From Mesorhizobium sp. L-2-11 (GTDB taxonomy: Bacteria; Pseudomonadota; Alphaproteobacteria; Rhizobiales; Rhizobiaceae): a stretch of DNA of 64,000 bases. This document shows positions 8,645 to 18,673 of this stretch, piece by piece. The position numbers and the translations under genes are program-made. The notes under the pieces are model-generated. The model ran no database searches. It was not told the DNA's origin and worked only from the letters and a program-made list of their open reading frames with translations. The stretch is taken from assembly GCF_016756595.1 (NCBI RefSeq), contig NZ_AP023257.1:6278001-6342000 (forward strand), written 5' to 3'. How positions within the stretch are numbered: position 1 is the first letter of the stretch; every line of letters starts with the position of its first letter.

Positions 8645-9797
8645 GATCACGGGTGCATCAGTCGTCATCGTAGGCGGCGGTGTTACAGGGCTGAGCGCCG
8701 CCTGGTGGCTGGCAAAATCCGGCGTCGATGTTCTAGTTATCGAGAAAGGCATCGTCGGCTGGGAAGCGTCTGGCCGCAATGGTGGCGGCTGCGGGCACGT
8801 CACTTCGCCTCTCTACCCAGAGATGCTGCGGCTGTGGCCGATCATGGATGAATTGCTCGGTTATCCGACAGAGTTCTCGGCGAATCGGATCCACGTCGCC
8901 GTGACCGAGGAGCAACTGGCGGTCGAAAAGTGCAGCGCTGCTGCAGTGGAGCTTCATGGGTACCGGTGCGAGCTTCTTGACTGGCAGCAACGCCGTGCAC
9001 TCATTCCCCTCGTCGGCGACAACGTTGCCGGCGCGTATTTGTATCACTTCGGTGGGCACGCGAATCCACACCGCACGGTCCAGGGCTATGCGTGGGCGAC
9101 GCAGGACCATGGCGGCCGGCTGATGCAACACTGCGCCGTCACGGGGTTCCGCACCGAGGGTGAGAGGGTGGTAGGCGTCGAGACGGACCGCGGCCTGGTT
9201 GGCTGCGATCAACTCGTGATTGCAGCAGGGCCACACACTGGTCGCTTGTCCGCCATGCTGGGTCAGGAGGTTCCTATGGCCAGCGCACGCGCCGAGATGA
9301 TCGTTACTGAGCCGCTTCCCCTGATGGTTCATGGTGGTGTCGACGGGAATGGCCTGCACGGCCGGCAGACCCTGCGCGGCAATCTGGCCTTTGGAGGCGG
9401 CCCGCACGAATGGCTGGAGCTGCCCGAGGGAGGCGTATTTGCCAACCCCTCGACCCCGCTGATGGGCCATATCGGCCGCCGCTTGATTGAGATGATGCCG
9501 AAGGCCGCACACGCCCGCATCATTCGATCCTGGGCCGGTGTGATCGAGAACACGCCCGACGGGCGTCCCGTGATCGACCGGCTCTCAACGTTTCCTAACG
9601 TGGTTGTTGCGACTATGTCCAGCGTGGGCTTTGGTCTCTCACCGTCTAGCGGGCGAGCGATCCGCGATGTAGTTGTCGACGGCACCTGTAGCTTCGCGGA
9701 CATCTCCTCATTCAGGCTGGCACGATTCGCGAAACTTGAGCCCAACTGGCGTGAATTGCAGGGATGGGTTGCGCTCGCGATGGAGGAGGCCGCATAG
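8637..9797 (+). CDS. FAD-dependent amine oxidoreductase, DAO family (HcnC / opine oxidase subunit B type)
   Basis: A 386-residue protein of the D-amino acid oxidase/glycine oxidase family. The FAD motif VIVGGGVTGLSAAWWLAKSG is near residue 10, followed by EASGRNGGGCG, which is typical of the sarcosine oxidase beta/opine oxidase group, and DGRPVIDRL near the C-terminus. The ATG at 8637 overlaps the end of the upstream oxidoreductase gene and gives the usual family length; a longer upstream extension in frame is not needed. The overlap implies translational coupling and a heteromeric enzyme. It most likely oxidises a secondary amine such as an opine, an N-methyl amino acid or hydroxyproline and passes electrons to the partner's flavin and iron-sulphur centre. 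Confidence 0.82.
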   Translation: MNEITGASVVIVGGGVTGLSAAWWLAKSGVDVLVIEKGIVGWEASGRNGGGCGHVTSPLYPEMLRLWPIMDELLGYPTEFSANRIHVAVTEEQLAVEKCSAAAVELHGYRCELLDWQQRRALIPLVGDNVAGAYLYHFGGHANPHRTVQGYAWATQDHGGRLMQHCAVTGFRTEGERVVGVETDRGLVGCDQLVIAAGPHTGRLSAMLGQEVPMASARAEMIVTEPLPLMVHGGVDGNGLHGRQTLRGNLAFGGGPHEWLELPEGGVFANPSTPLMGHIGRRLIEMMPKAAHARIIRSWAGVIENTPDGRPVIDRLSTFPNVVVATMSSVGFGLSPSSGRAIRDVVVDGTCSFADISSFRLARFAKLEPNWRELQGWVALAMEEAA

Positions 9798-10169
9798 AGC
9801 ACTGTCCGACGGACATGCTCGCTGTTTCTTGACTATACAACCTTGACCACGGGGAGCGTTGAGCGTGAACGCGCTGCCTTGCCTGCGCCTCGCTTATCGC
9901 CGTTTCTTCGAAGCTGACTCCGAATGCAGAACGGCTTCATTCGGCGCATCGGCAGGAGGGACACAAGACGTGCGAATCGTTCGATAGCGGCCGCAAAAGG
10001 AAATCTGTTCGGAATGGTCTGTCCAGCACGCGGCAAAGATGCAGCAGGCATCGGGTCGATTGCGATTCCATCGTCTTCTCGATGAACTGCAGAGTGAGCG
10101 GTGTTCTGACGCCACCTTTCGGATCGGGCTGTGAGGGGCGATGTTCGAAGCCTGTGAGGGCTTCGACAT
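9798..10169. other. Spacer between the oxidoreductase pair and IS66
   Basis: No recognisable gene or terminator. The left end of the IS66 element should lie in here; the right end (20844-20859) reads GTAAGCGCTGTTTTCA inverted, but no clear partner was found, so the left terminus may be eroded. Confidence 0.4.
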
Positions 10170-10619
10170 ATGACGATTTCAGAGTTTACGCTTAAGTCCA
10201 GCGATCTTGAGCCGGTGCGCCGGTTCGAGGTTTTCACGGGCACCGGCCGGCGGCGGGAATGGTCGCCGGAAGAGAAGTCGCGGATCGTGGCGGAAAGCTA
10301 CGCAGCCGACGAGACGGTATGTGCTGTCGCGCGCCGATACGCTTTGTCCCCGCAGCAACTGTTCACCTGGCGTCGGGCCGCTCGCCAGCCGGCGGCCGAG
10401 AGAGTGGCGATGTCGGACTCGTTGTTCGTGCCAGCGGTTGTGGCGGCTCCGACGATGGAACCGACAGCGAAGCGGGCGCCAAGGCAACGCAAACGGAAAG
10501 CCGCCCGAGACGGCGGGGTGATCGAGCTGGAGATCGACGGTGTCGCCATGCGTGTTGGCCGCGGCGCCGATGCCAAGACGGTGGCTGCTGTAATCCGCGC
10601 GCTGAAGGCGACGCCGTGA
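10170..10619 (+). CDS. tnpA: IS66 accessory protein TnpA (HTH)
   Basis: A 149-residue helix-turn-helix protein of the IS66 Orf1 group: RREWSPEEKSRIVAESY, then the recognition helix region VARRYALSPQQLFTWRR (about residues 28-70), and a basic C-terminal half. It is needed with TnpB and TnpC for IS66 transposition. Its stop codon overlaps the GTG start of tnpB in the sequence GTGA. Confidence 0.85.
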   Translation: MTISEFTLKSSDLEPVRRFEVFTGTGRRREWSPEEKSRIVAESYAADETVCAVARRYALSPQQLFTWRRAARQPAAERVAMSDSLFVPAVVAAPTMEPTAKRAPRQRKRKAARDGGVIELEIDGVAMRVGRGADAKTVAAVIRALKATP

Positions 10620-10972
10620 TCGGACCGACGGGTGCGGTCAAGGTCATGGTGGCGACGAAGCCGGTCGACTTCCGAACGGGCGCGGAGGGTCTGGCCGCAC
10701 TGGTGCGCGAGACGATGGGCGCCGATCCGTTCAGCGGCGCGGTCTACGTCTTCCGGGCAAAGCGGACGGACCGGATCAAGCTGATCTTCTGGGATGGCAC
10801 CGGAGTCTGCCTTTATGCCAAACGCCTGGAGGATGGCGAGTTCCGCTGGCCGAAAGTGCATGACGGCGTGATGCGGCTGACGGCCGCGCAACTGTCGGCG
10901 CTGCTTGAAGGACTGGACTGGCGGCGGGTCCATGAGGCCCGCCGGACCCGCGTTCCGGTCCAGGCCGGTTGA
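10616..10972 (+). CDS. tnpB: IS66 accessory protein TnpB
   Basis: A 118-residue IS66 Orf2 protein. The GTG at 10616 overlaps the tnpA stop, as usual in this family. Diagnostic segments are KPVDFRTGAEGLAALV, FRAKRTDRIKLIFWDG and LYAKRLEDGEFRWP. It seems intact. Confidence 0.85.
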   Translation: MIGPTGAVKVMVATKPVDFRTGAEGLAALVRETMGADPFSGAVYVFRAKRTDRIKLIFWDGTGVCLYAKRLEDGEFRWPKVHDGVMRLTAAQLSALLEGLDWRRVHEARRTRVPVQAG

Positions 10973-11041
10973 TCCGCGACCAAGTGAATCAGCCCTGATT
11001 CCGCAGTCGCGGGCCGTCGGCGAATATGGTCTGATCCGTTC

Positions 11042-12430
11042 ATGGCGACGACGGCGGACCAGCTTCCCGACGATCCGGATGCGCTCAAGGCGATGGTCCT
11101 GGCGCGCGATGTCGAGAATGCCCGACTGATCCAGATCATCAAGGAATTGCAGCGTCACCGCTTCGGCCGAAGAGCCGAGACGCTGCCGGAAGACCAGTTG
11201 CTGCTGGGGCTCGAAGAGGCAGAGCAGATCGAGGCGTCAGGCATGGAGGATGCCGAACGGCTTTCTCCCGCCGAGCGTCTGACGCGCACCGCGAAGCGTC
11301 GCACGAACCGCGGCGCGCTGCCTGCCCATCTTCCTCGCGTGGAGGTGGTCGTCGACATCGACGACCCTGTATGCCCGTGCTGCCGCAACGGCCTAGACCG
11401 GATCGGCCAAGACGTGAGCGAGCGGCTCGACATTGTTCCGGCGCTGCTGCGGGTGATCGTCGTGCGCCGTCCCAAATATGCCTGTCGCGCTTGCGAGGAC
11501 GTTGTCGTGCAGGCTCCGGCGCCCGCACGGCTGATCGAAGGCGGGCTGCCGACCGAGGCGACGGTCGCCCAGGTTCTGGTCTCCAAATACGCCGATCACC
11601 TGCCGCTCTATCGTCAGGCGCAGATCTACGCCCGGCAGGGCATCAATCTCGATCGCTCCACGCTCGCCGACTGGGTCGGCCGCGCCGCCTGGCACCTGCG
11701 TCCGGTGCATGAGCGGCTGCTTGGCAAGCTGAAGTCCTCGCCGAAGCTGTTCGCCGACGAGACGACCGCGCCGGTGCTCGATCCCGGCCGCGGCAAGACC
11801 AAGACGGGCCAACTCTGGGCCTATGCCCGCGATGACCGACCATGGGAGGGAAGCGACCCGCAGGGCGTCGCCTATGTCTATGCGCCGGACCGAAAGGCCG
11901 AGCGTCCGATCGCTCATCTCACAGGCTTCACCGGAATCCTTCAGGTCGACGGCTATGGCGGCTATCGCGTGCTGGCCGAGAAAAGCGGCGTGACGCTCGC
12001 CTTCTGCTGGGCACACGTGCGCAGGCGCTTTTATGAACTGGCAGCAGCCGGACCAGCGCCGATCCCCAGCGAGGCGCTGAGACGGATCGCCGGGCTCTAT
12101 AAGATCGAGGACGGCATCCGTGGCCGGTCGGCCGACGAGCGCCGAGCCGTGCGTCAGGAAAAAAGCCGCCCGATCATTGCCGATCTCGAACCATGGCTGC
12201 GCGAGAAGCTCGGCCTGATCAGCCAGAAGACCAAGCTCGCCGAGGCGATCCGCTACACGCTCTCGCGCTGGGAAGGCCTCACACGCTTCCTTGATGACGG
12301 CCCATCGAGATCGACAGCAACACCGTAGAACGCTCAATCCGTCCTATCGCGCTCAACCGCAAGAATGCACTCTTCGCAGGCTCCGACGGCGGCGCCGAGC
12401 ATTGGGCCGTCATGGCGACGCTGATCAACA
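11042..12430 (+). pseudogene. tnpC: IS66 transposase TnpC, 5' part
   Basis: The frame from the ATG at 11042 encodes the coiled-coil/zinc-finger N-terminus (CPCCRNGLDRIGQDV, CRACEDVVV) and most of the DDE core (FADETTAPVLDPGRG; QVDGYGGYRVL; FCWAHVRRRFYEL). It hits a stop at 12328 after DDG because one base is missing. The IEIDSNTVERSIRPIALNRK segment continues in the next frame and the gene is cut at about 12430 by the IS91-like/RIT insert. The last part is at 20706-20846. So it carries both a frameshift and an insertion. Confidence 0.85.
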
Positions 12431-12628
12431 CGTGCTTATGCCGCGCGCGGCATAAGGCGGTTTGGACTAACCCGCTCCGCGATTGCGGAGCGGCAAGGAG
12501 GGTGTGTGCCGCCGGCGTGGTGTTGATCGCGTCGTCTGTCGCGCTGGTCATGTGTCCACAACAAGCTCCGACTGCGTCAGCATGGAGTGGCTGCTTGCAG
12601 CCCATTCCATCGGACAAAGGAGTTTGTC

Positions 12629-13510
12629 ATGACCCAACTTCGCCAGCGTATGAGCGAGGACATGGAGGTGCGCAACCTCGCGCTCAACACCCAGCTCTCC
12701 TACCTTCAGCAGGTCTCGCTGTTTGCGCGTCACTTCGGCAAGTCGCCGGACTTGCTCGGGCGAGAGGATATTCGGACCTATCAGGTCTATCTGACCAACG
12801 AGAAGAAGCTGTCGCCCGGCTCGATCCACACCGCCATTGCGGCGCTGCGCTTTCTCTACAAGGTGACGCTCGAGAGGGATTGGGCGCTTGAAGAGGTCCT
12901 GCCGCTTCCCAAGAAGCCGCAGAAGCTGCCGATCATCCTCAGTCCCGAGGAAGTTCAGCGGTTTCTCGGTTGCGTCCTCGATGTCAAACACCACGCCATA
13001 CTGACCACTTGCTATGCCGCCGGCTTGCGCATCTCGGAAGCGGTTCAGCTGAAGCCCACGGGCATCGACAGCCAGAGAATGGTCATCCGCGTCGAGCAGG
13101 GCAAAGGCCAGAAGGACCGCTACGTGATGCTGTCGCCCAAGCTGCTGGAGATCCTGCGCAACTATTGGAAGGTGCGCCGGCCAAAGGCGTGGCTCTTCCC
13201 CGGCGATCGTGCCGACCAGCCGATCACCAGGGATGCGGTGGGACACGCCTGCGCGAAAGCGCGCGACCTCTCCGGCTTGTCCAAACCGGTCACGCCCCAC
13301 AGTTTGCGGCACGCCTTCGCCGTCCATCTGTTGGAGGCCGGCGCCGACGTGCGGACCATTCAACTGCTGCTCGGTCACCGCAGCCTCGCGACCACCGCCC
13401 ATTACCTGCGGATTGCCACCAACAGAGTCTGCGCCACATCGAGCCCCTTCGAGCTCTTGCCGCGTCCGGCGCCCACCGTGCCGCCGCCCGCCAAGCCTCA
13501 GTACTTCTGA
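12629..13510 (+). CDS. Tyrosine recombinase (phage integrase family) of the IS91-like unit
   Basis: A 293-residue site-specific recombinase. The SAM-like N-terminal core-binding domain (MTQLRQRMSEDMEVRNLAL, then LNTQLSYLQQVSLFARHFG) occupies about residues 1-90. The catalytic domain has the first arginine in YAAGLRISEAVQL, the HSLRHAFAVHLLEAG box, the LLGHRSLATTAHY box and the nucleophile tyrosine within it. ATG at 12629 follows AAAGGAG. It lies 10 bp before the transposase start, so the two are cotranscribed. Such recombinases accompany IS91-family transposases in many rhizobia; its exact role there is not settled. Confidence 0.82.
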   Translation: MTQLRQRMSEDMEVRNLALNTQLSYLQQVSLFARHFGKSPDLLGREDIRTYQVYLTNEKKLSPGSIHTAIAALRFLYKVTLERDWALEEVLPLPKKPQKLPIILSPEEVQRFLGCVLDVKHHAILTTCYAAGLRISEAVQLKPTGIDSQRMVIRVEQGKGQKDRYVMLSPKLLEILRNYWKVRRPKAWLFPGDRADQPITRDAVGHACAKARDLSGLSKPVTPHSLRHAFAVHLLEAGADVRTIQLLLGHRSLATTAHYLRIATNRVCATSSPFELLPRPAPTVPPPAKPQYF

Positions 13511-13520
13511 GCTCGCGCCG

Positions 13521-14717
13521 ATGGCCCGCTCGGGGCCGGAAGTGGCGGACATATTCCGTCGCTACGGCGAGGCCTATCGTATCCAGCATGACGCGTCGCT
13601 GTCGACCGCCCAGCTTCGCGTCATGACGGCGATCGAACTGTGCCGGACCGCCGCGCTCGGCGGGCATGTCGAGCAGTGCGATCAATGCGGCCATCGGCGC
13701 ATCGCCTTCAACAGCTGCCGCGATCGCCATTGCCCCCGCTGCCAATCGCTGGCCCGCGCACAATGGCTGGAGGATCGTCGCGCCGAGCTTCTCGACACCC
13801 AATACTTTCACGTCGTCTTCACGCTGCCGGAGCCCATTGCCGCCATTGCCTATCAGAACAAGGCACTCGTCTACGGCCTGCTCTTCCGCGCCACCGCCGA
13901 GACCATGCGCATCATCGCTGCCGATCCCAAGCACCTGGGCGCCGAGATCGGCTTCTTCGCCGTGTTGCACACCTGGGGCCAAAACCTGCTTCATCATCCG
14001 CATCTGCACTGCGTTGTCACCGGCGGAGGCTTGTCTCGCGACGGCCATCGATGGATCGCCTGCAAGCCCGGCTTCTTCTTGCCCGTCCGGGTGCTCTCGC
14101 GCCTGTTCCGACGATTGTTCCTGGAGCATCTTGCGAAAGCCTTCGACGCCGGCCAGTTGAAGTTCTTCTCTGACTTGCAGGCCTTGAGCGAGCGCGATGC
14201 CTGCCGGCGCTATTTGGCGCCGCTACGAAAGGCCGAGTGGGTCATCTATGCCAAGCCGCCATTCGCCGGACCCGAACAGGTCCTCGACTACGTCGGCCGC
14301 TATACGCACCGCGTCGCCATTTCCAACAATCGCCTCGTCGCCATCGAGGATGGCGAAGTCGCCTTTCGCTGGAAGGACTATCGGCACGGCAGTCGGCAGA
14401 AGGTCATGACCGTCGCGGCCGATGAGTTCATTCGCCGCTTCCTGCTACACGTCCTGCCCGAGGGCTTCCATCGCATCCGCTATTACGGCTTCCTCGGCAA
14501 TCGCTATCGCGCGCAAAAGCTTGCCCACTGCCGCGACCTGCTCGGCATGCCGGTTCCCGAGCCGTCGGACAGCCGATCCGCAAAGGACTATCGCGACCGC
14601 TACGAGGACCTCACCGGGCATTCCCTCAGGCAATGCCCGGCGTGCCATCGCGGGCAGATGATCATCATCGAAACATTCGGCGTCACCGGACGCCCGCCAT
14701 ACCAGGACACGTCATGA
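13521..14717 (+). CDS. IS91-family transposase
   Basis: A 398-residue transposase. The N-terminal zinc-binding region (CDQCGHRRIAFNSCRDRHCPRCQ, cysteines near residues 53-76) is followed by the HUH-like motif HTWGQNLLHHPHLHCVV near 155 and the two-tyrosine region YVGRYTHRVAISN near 263. A C-terminal zinc pair CPACH follows near 372. ATG at 13521 gives the normal length. The reading frame is intact. It is expected to act by rolling-circle strand transfer. Confidence 0.85.
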   Translation: MARSGPEVADIFRRYGEAYRIQHDASLSTAQLRVMTAIELCRTAALGGHVEQCDQCGHRRIAFNSCRDRHCPRCQSLARAQWLEDRRAELLDTQYFHVVFTLPEPIAAIAYQNKALVYGLLFRATAETMRIIAADPKHLGAEIGFFAVLHTWGQNLLHHPHLHCVVTGGGLSRDGHRWIACKPGFFLPVRVLSRLFRRLFLEHLAKAFDAGQLKFFSDLQALSERDACRRYLAPLRKAEWVIYAKPPFAGPEQVLDYVGRYTHRVAISNNRLVAIEDGEVAFRWKDYRHGSRQKVMTVAADEFIRRFLLHVLPEGFHRIRYYGFLGNRYRAQKLAHCRDLLGMPVPEPSDSRSAKDYRDRYEDLTGHSLRQCPACHRGQMIIIETFGVTGRPPYQDTS

Positions 14718-15090
14718 AGCAGGGGCGTCGCCTTCCTTGTCATAAGCATCGCGCCGGCCCGCTCGGAAGCCAAACTGAGCCGGTCCCGCAAAAGTGTGCG
14801 CCGTCATCACCGGCAACCTCTCCCAGGCAGGGCGCGGCGCCGATCCTCACATGCTGGAACCGATATCCGTGCCGCTTTCGGCGCACGCCACGCCTTCAAT
14901 CGCTGGGTCTGCGACCGCATCCGCACCGCCACGCGATGCCTGTTATGGGTGCGGCCCCAAATGAAAACCCATAGCGGCCACCCGTGCCGGCGGCTTAGTC
15001 CAACACGTTTTTAGCTCAGCGCCGCGATCCACCCCAGCGCGCTCTCGCCACCCGCCTTTCAGCGCGACGCCAAGCTAAAAACGCTCTGCA
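14718..15090. other. 3' flank of the IS91-like unit
   Basis: No gene seen. Contains an 11-bp perfect inverted repeat (CGTTTTTAGCT near 15009-15019 and AGCTAAAAACG near 15073-15083), possibly part of the IS91-type end. The RIT element starts directly after. Confidence 0.4.
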
Positions 15091-15363
15091 TTATGCCGAC
15101 CGTCGAACTATGCCGAGTGAGCAAGTTTTTGCCAACACTTTCCTCAACGTAGCGGTAGCTGGATCGGCATAGCTTAGGCTCTCTCCGTCGCAATAGACGC
15201 GAAGGAGAGGACACATGAACGCAAGTGACTATCTGCAACGCAGCACACTGTATCGGAAGCTGATCCACGGGCCATATGGCGAGTTTGTGTCAGGCGACAT
15301 GCACAATTGACCCCCTGACGACACGAAGAACTGATCCCTCTCTTTTGAGAGGAAAGAAGCTAG

Positions 15364-16650
15364 ATGACGATTGAGATTTCTGTGACTCCTGCACCGTCCA
15401 GATCGATGCAGGGAGAGGGGATGCTGCAGGCAGAGGAAGTCATGTCGATGGTGCGCCTGCATAAATGCGGCTGGGGCGCAAAACGGATCGCAAAGGAATT
15501 CGGTTGCGCGCGCAATACGGCTCGCCGCTACCTTCGTGAAGGCGGTGTCATCGCTTATCAGGGTCGCCCGCGCGTGTCGGCGCTCGACGGGCTTGATGAT
15601 TGGTTGCGGGAGCGATTTTTCCGTCACGACGGCAACGCGGACGTTATTCGCCAAGAGTTGGCGGACGAACACGGGATCGTTATCAGCCTGCGTTCGGTGG
15701 AGCGTGGGGTGCAGCATTGGCGCCGGGAGCTAAAGGCGCAGAAGCGGGCGACAGTCCGCTTCGAGACGGCGCCCGGTCATCAGATGCAGATCGACTTCGG
15801 CGATACCCGTGTTTGGATCGGCGGCGAGCGGGTGCGGATCCATGTGTTTGTCGGGACGCTTGGCTATTCGCGCCGGATGCATATCCGGGCCTCGCAGAGG
15901 CAGCGCCAGGCCGACTGGTTCGAAGGGCTGGAGGGCGCATTCCTGCGGTTCGGGGGCGTTCCGGCGGAAGTCCTGATCGATAATGCGAAGGCTCTTGTCG
16001 AGCACCATGACGCGGTGACGCGCGAGGTGAGGTTTAACGCGCGGCTGCATGCCTTCGCCCGGTACTGGGGCTTCAAGCCGCGGGCCTGTGCTCCCTATCG
16101 AGCGCGCACGAAAGGGAAGGACGAACGCGGAGTCGGCTACGTTAAGAAGAACGCGATCGCCGGGCGCCGGTTTGAGAGCTGGGCGGCGTTCGAGGCGCAT
16201 TTGGACCGGTGGACGCGCGAGGTCGCCGACCAGCGCGAACACGGCACGACCGGTGTCGCGCCGGTGGAACGCTTTGCCGCTGAAGCTCGTGCGCTTCGCC
16301 CGCTGGCGGGACGCGCGCCGTTCGGACAGCTGCGGGATCTGGTCCGCAAGGTCCAGGCCGACTGCGCAATCGACTTGGATACGAACAGCTACTCGGTCCC
16401 TTGGCGCCTGATCGGCGAAAGCGTCCAGGTCGTGGTGCTGGCAGGCCGCGTGATCATCCGTCATGCCGGCCAGGTAGTGGCCGACCATGCCCTATACCGA
16501 GGGCGACGACAGCGCATCGTGGACCGAATGCATTTTGTCGGCGTTGCCGGCTTCGAAGGGCCGGTGCGCGCCGAGCGCATCGAGATCGCCCCGGCCACCT
16601 TGCTGCGGCCACTCGCCGAGTACGAAGCGGTGGTCGGAGGGGGCTGGTGA
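15364..16650 (+). CDS. istA: IS21 transposase IstA
   Basis: A 428-residue IstA with an N-terminal HTH (WGAKRIAKEFGCARNTARRYL, about residues 39-60) and an integrase-like DDE core: MQIDFGDT (about 142), VLIDNAKALVEHHD (about 203), and ARTKGKDERGVGYVK (about 247) holding the final glutamate region. The stop overlaps the istB start in ATGA. The real start may be the ATG at 15421, giving a shorter N-terminus. Confidence 0.88.
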   Translation: MTIEISVTPAPSRSMQGEGMLQAEEVMSMVRLHKCGWGAKRIAKEFGCARNTARRYLREGGVIAYQGRPRVSALDGLDDWLRERFFRHDGNADVIRQELADEHGIVISLRSVERGVQHWRRELKAQKRATVRFETAPGHQMQIDFGDTRVWIGGERVRIHVFVGTLGYSRRMHIRASQRQRQADWFEGLEGAFLRFGGVPAEVLIDNAKALVEHHDAVTREVRFNARLHAFARYWGFKPRACAPYRARTKGKDERGVGYVKKNAIAGRRFESWAAFEAHLDRWTREVADQREHGTTGVAPVERFAAEARALRPLAGRAPFGQLRDLVRKVQADCAIDLDTNSYSVPWRLIGESVQVVVLAGRVIIRHAGQVVADHALYRGRRQRIVDRMHFVGVAGFEGPVRAERIEIAPATLLRPLAEYEAVVGGGW

Positions 16651-17450
16651 TGACGACCCTAGATCATGACGTGCTGATCGCAACCCTGGATCGGCTGAAG
16701 TTGACGGCGATCCGCGACCAGCTCGACACGCTGCTGGACGAAGCGGTCCGTTCGAAGATGACCTTGCGCGAGGCCTTGGCTTTCCTGGTGTCGCGCGAGA
16801 TCGCGCGGCGCGACGAGCGGCGCATCTCCATGTCGAGCAAGATCGCGCAGTTCCCGTTCGTGCGCGAACTCGACGGCTTCGACTTCGACGCGCAGCCATC
16901 GGTGGATCCAGGACAAATCAGGGAGCTGGCGACCTGCCGCTGGATTGCCCATGGCGACACGCTCTTGTTGCTGGGGCCTCCGGGAACGGGCAAAACCCAT
17001 CTTGCTGTGAGCCTTGGTCGCGAGGCGATCCGCCAGAATTACAATGTCCAATTCGTCACTGCGGCCACGCTGGTGGCGATGTTGGCAAAAGCCCATGGCG
17101 ATGGCTCGCTCGACAAGCAGTTGACGATCTTATCGCGTCCAAAATTGCTGATCATCGACGAGCTCGGCTATCTTCCCTTCGAGGCCAATGCCGCTCACCT
17201 GTTCTTCCAGCTGGTGTCGCGCCGATACGAGAAGGGATCGATCCTGATTACCTCCAATCGTTCGGTGGGCGAATGGGGGAACGTTTTTGGAGATCCCGTG
17301 GTGGCCACCGCGATCCTGGATCGCCTGCTTCACCATTCGGCGGTGATTACCATCCGCGGCGACAGCTACCGTCTCCGCGAAAAACGTCGGTCCGGTCTTC
17401 TGCAGAAGGCGGGACCGGCGCCCGAAACCAACGAAACAGCAACCCAGTGA
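16650..17450 (+). CDS. istB: IS21 ATPase helper IstB
   Basis: A 266-residue AAA+ ATPase that helps IstA select target DNA. Walker A is LLLGPPGTGKTHLAVSLG near residue 104, Walker B LLIIDELGYLPFE near 166, and the sensor region ILITSNRSVGEWGNVFGDP near 200. The start overlaps the istA stop by four bases. Confidence 0.9.
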   Translation: MTTLDHDVLIATLDRLKLTAIRDQLDTLLDEAVRSKMTLREALAFLVSREIARRDERRISMSSKIAQFPFVRELDGFDFDAQPSVDPGQIRELATCRWIAHGDTLLLLGPPGTGKTHLAVSLGREAIRQNYNVQFVTAATLVAMLAKAHGDGSLDKQLTILSRPKLLIIDELGYLPFEANAAHLFFQLVSRRYEKGSILITSNRSVGEWGNVFGDPVVATAILDRLLHHSAVITIRGDSYRLREKRRSGLLQKAGPAPETNETATQ

Positions 17451-18673
17451 AGGGGGTCAGTTCCTGATGTCGCCAAGGGGTCAATTCCTCGTGTCGCTTG
17501 ACAGTTTGCACGCGTTTATGCGGGCAGATTGTCGGACGAAGGCTTCGGTCGGCAATGCACCTGGCGATCGCTAAGCCTATTTCGTGAGTTGAGAGACTGG
17601 CATGTCGGCAACGGGCACGATCTCCAGGATTTAAGCGAAGTTCATGTTGAGCGGTTTCTTGAGCACCGTTCCAAACACTGGAGCATCGATTCGGGCGACC
17701 GATCGGCGCTCCGGCGCTTGCTTGCCGCGTTACGGCAAGAAGGTTTGATACCAACCGCCCTTCCGATTGAGCGCACGGAGTACGAGCAGGTTGTTGATGT
17801 GTTCGCGGCTTACCTCACGAATGAGAGAGGGCTCGCCGCCTCGACGGTGGAAAGCCACAAGCTGCTCTCACGCCGATTTCTGCAGGAGGTCTGTCCGGCT
17901 GGCGCAGATGGGTTTGCAGCGCTCACCCCGGAGATCGTCATCGGTTATGTCGAGCGACATGCTCTCGATGGCTCCGCCGACAGCGGCAAGGCGATGTGCG
18001 GGGTGGTGCGCGCCTTCCTGCGCTATTTGCATCTGAAGGGCTTCATTTCGGTGGCCTTGGCCGATTGTGTGCCGTCGATCCGTCGCTGGCGGCTTGCTGG
18101 CCTACCAACCTTCCTGCCGCCAGAGAAGGTCCAACAGGTTCTCGATGCCTGCGATCGGACCACGGCAATGGGGCTCCGGGACTATGCGGTTCTGATGGTC
18201 CTGGCCAAGCTTGGCTTGCGCGCCAGCGAGGTTGCGGCGCTCAGTCTTGACGATATCGATTGGCAGTCGGGCAGTATCCTTGTCCAAGGCAAGGGACGAC
18301 GGCAAGCGGCGATGCCGCTTCGCCACGATGTCGGCGCAGCTATCGTTGCGTATATCCGGCACGGGCGACCGGCTTCAGCGTGTCGTCGGCTGTTTTTGCG
18401 GATGCTTGCCCCGCACGTCGGTTTTGCCTCCGGCTGCGCCATCACGATGGTTGCAAAGGAGGCGCTCGAGCGGGCAGGGATTGACGGCTATGCGCACCAC
18501 GGCGCCCACCTTTTTCGCCACAGCCTCGCGACCGACCTGCTGCGGTCGGGGGCCAGCTTTGCCGAGATCGGCCAATTGCTTCGCCACCGGAGCATCGACA
18601 GCACAAGAATCTATGCCAAGCTCGATATCGAGAAGTTGCGCGAACTGAGCCTGCCCTGGCCGGGAGGCGTCGA

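Larger units (their letters stand above)
12431..15090 (+). mobile_element. IS91-like unit with tyrosine recombinase and Y2-type transposase
   Basis: This segment between the IS66 break and the RIT element holds a tyrosine recombinase gene followed closely by an IS91-family transposase gene, a known pairing. It begins with a 22-bp perfect palindrome (12435-12456, core TTATGCCG) and a hairpin (12472-12493, CCGCTCCGC with GATT loop), as expected at IS91-type rolling-circle ends. Near the other end is an inverted repeat (CGTTTTTAGCT about 15009, AGCTAAAAACG about 15073). Exact termini were not established. Confidence 0.65.
15288..17503 (+). mobile_element. IS21-family element with 5-bp target duplication
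   Basis: The 2216-bp element begins TGTCAGGCGACATG and ends, inverted, TGTCAAGCGACACG. Just inside each end the motif AATTGACCCC and, about 20 bp further, a second GACGACA-type repeat with AACTGAYCCC recur, the multiple terminal repeats typical of IS21. It is flanked by GTTTG at 15283-15287 and 17504-17508. It carries intact istA and istB and looks recent. Confidence 0.9.

Noticed and set aside
7025..9797. Hydrogen cyanide synthase (hcnABC)
   Set aside because: The HcnA-type small ferredoxin subunit is missing and context is catabolic; opine/imino-acid oxidase is likelier.
15009..15083. Rho-independent terminator
   Set aside because: The inverted repeat arms are 53 bp apart, too far for a terminator hairpin.
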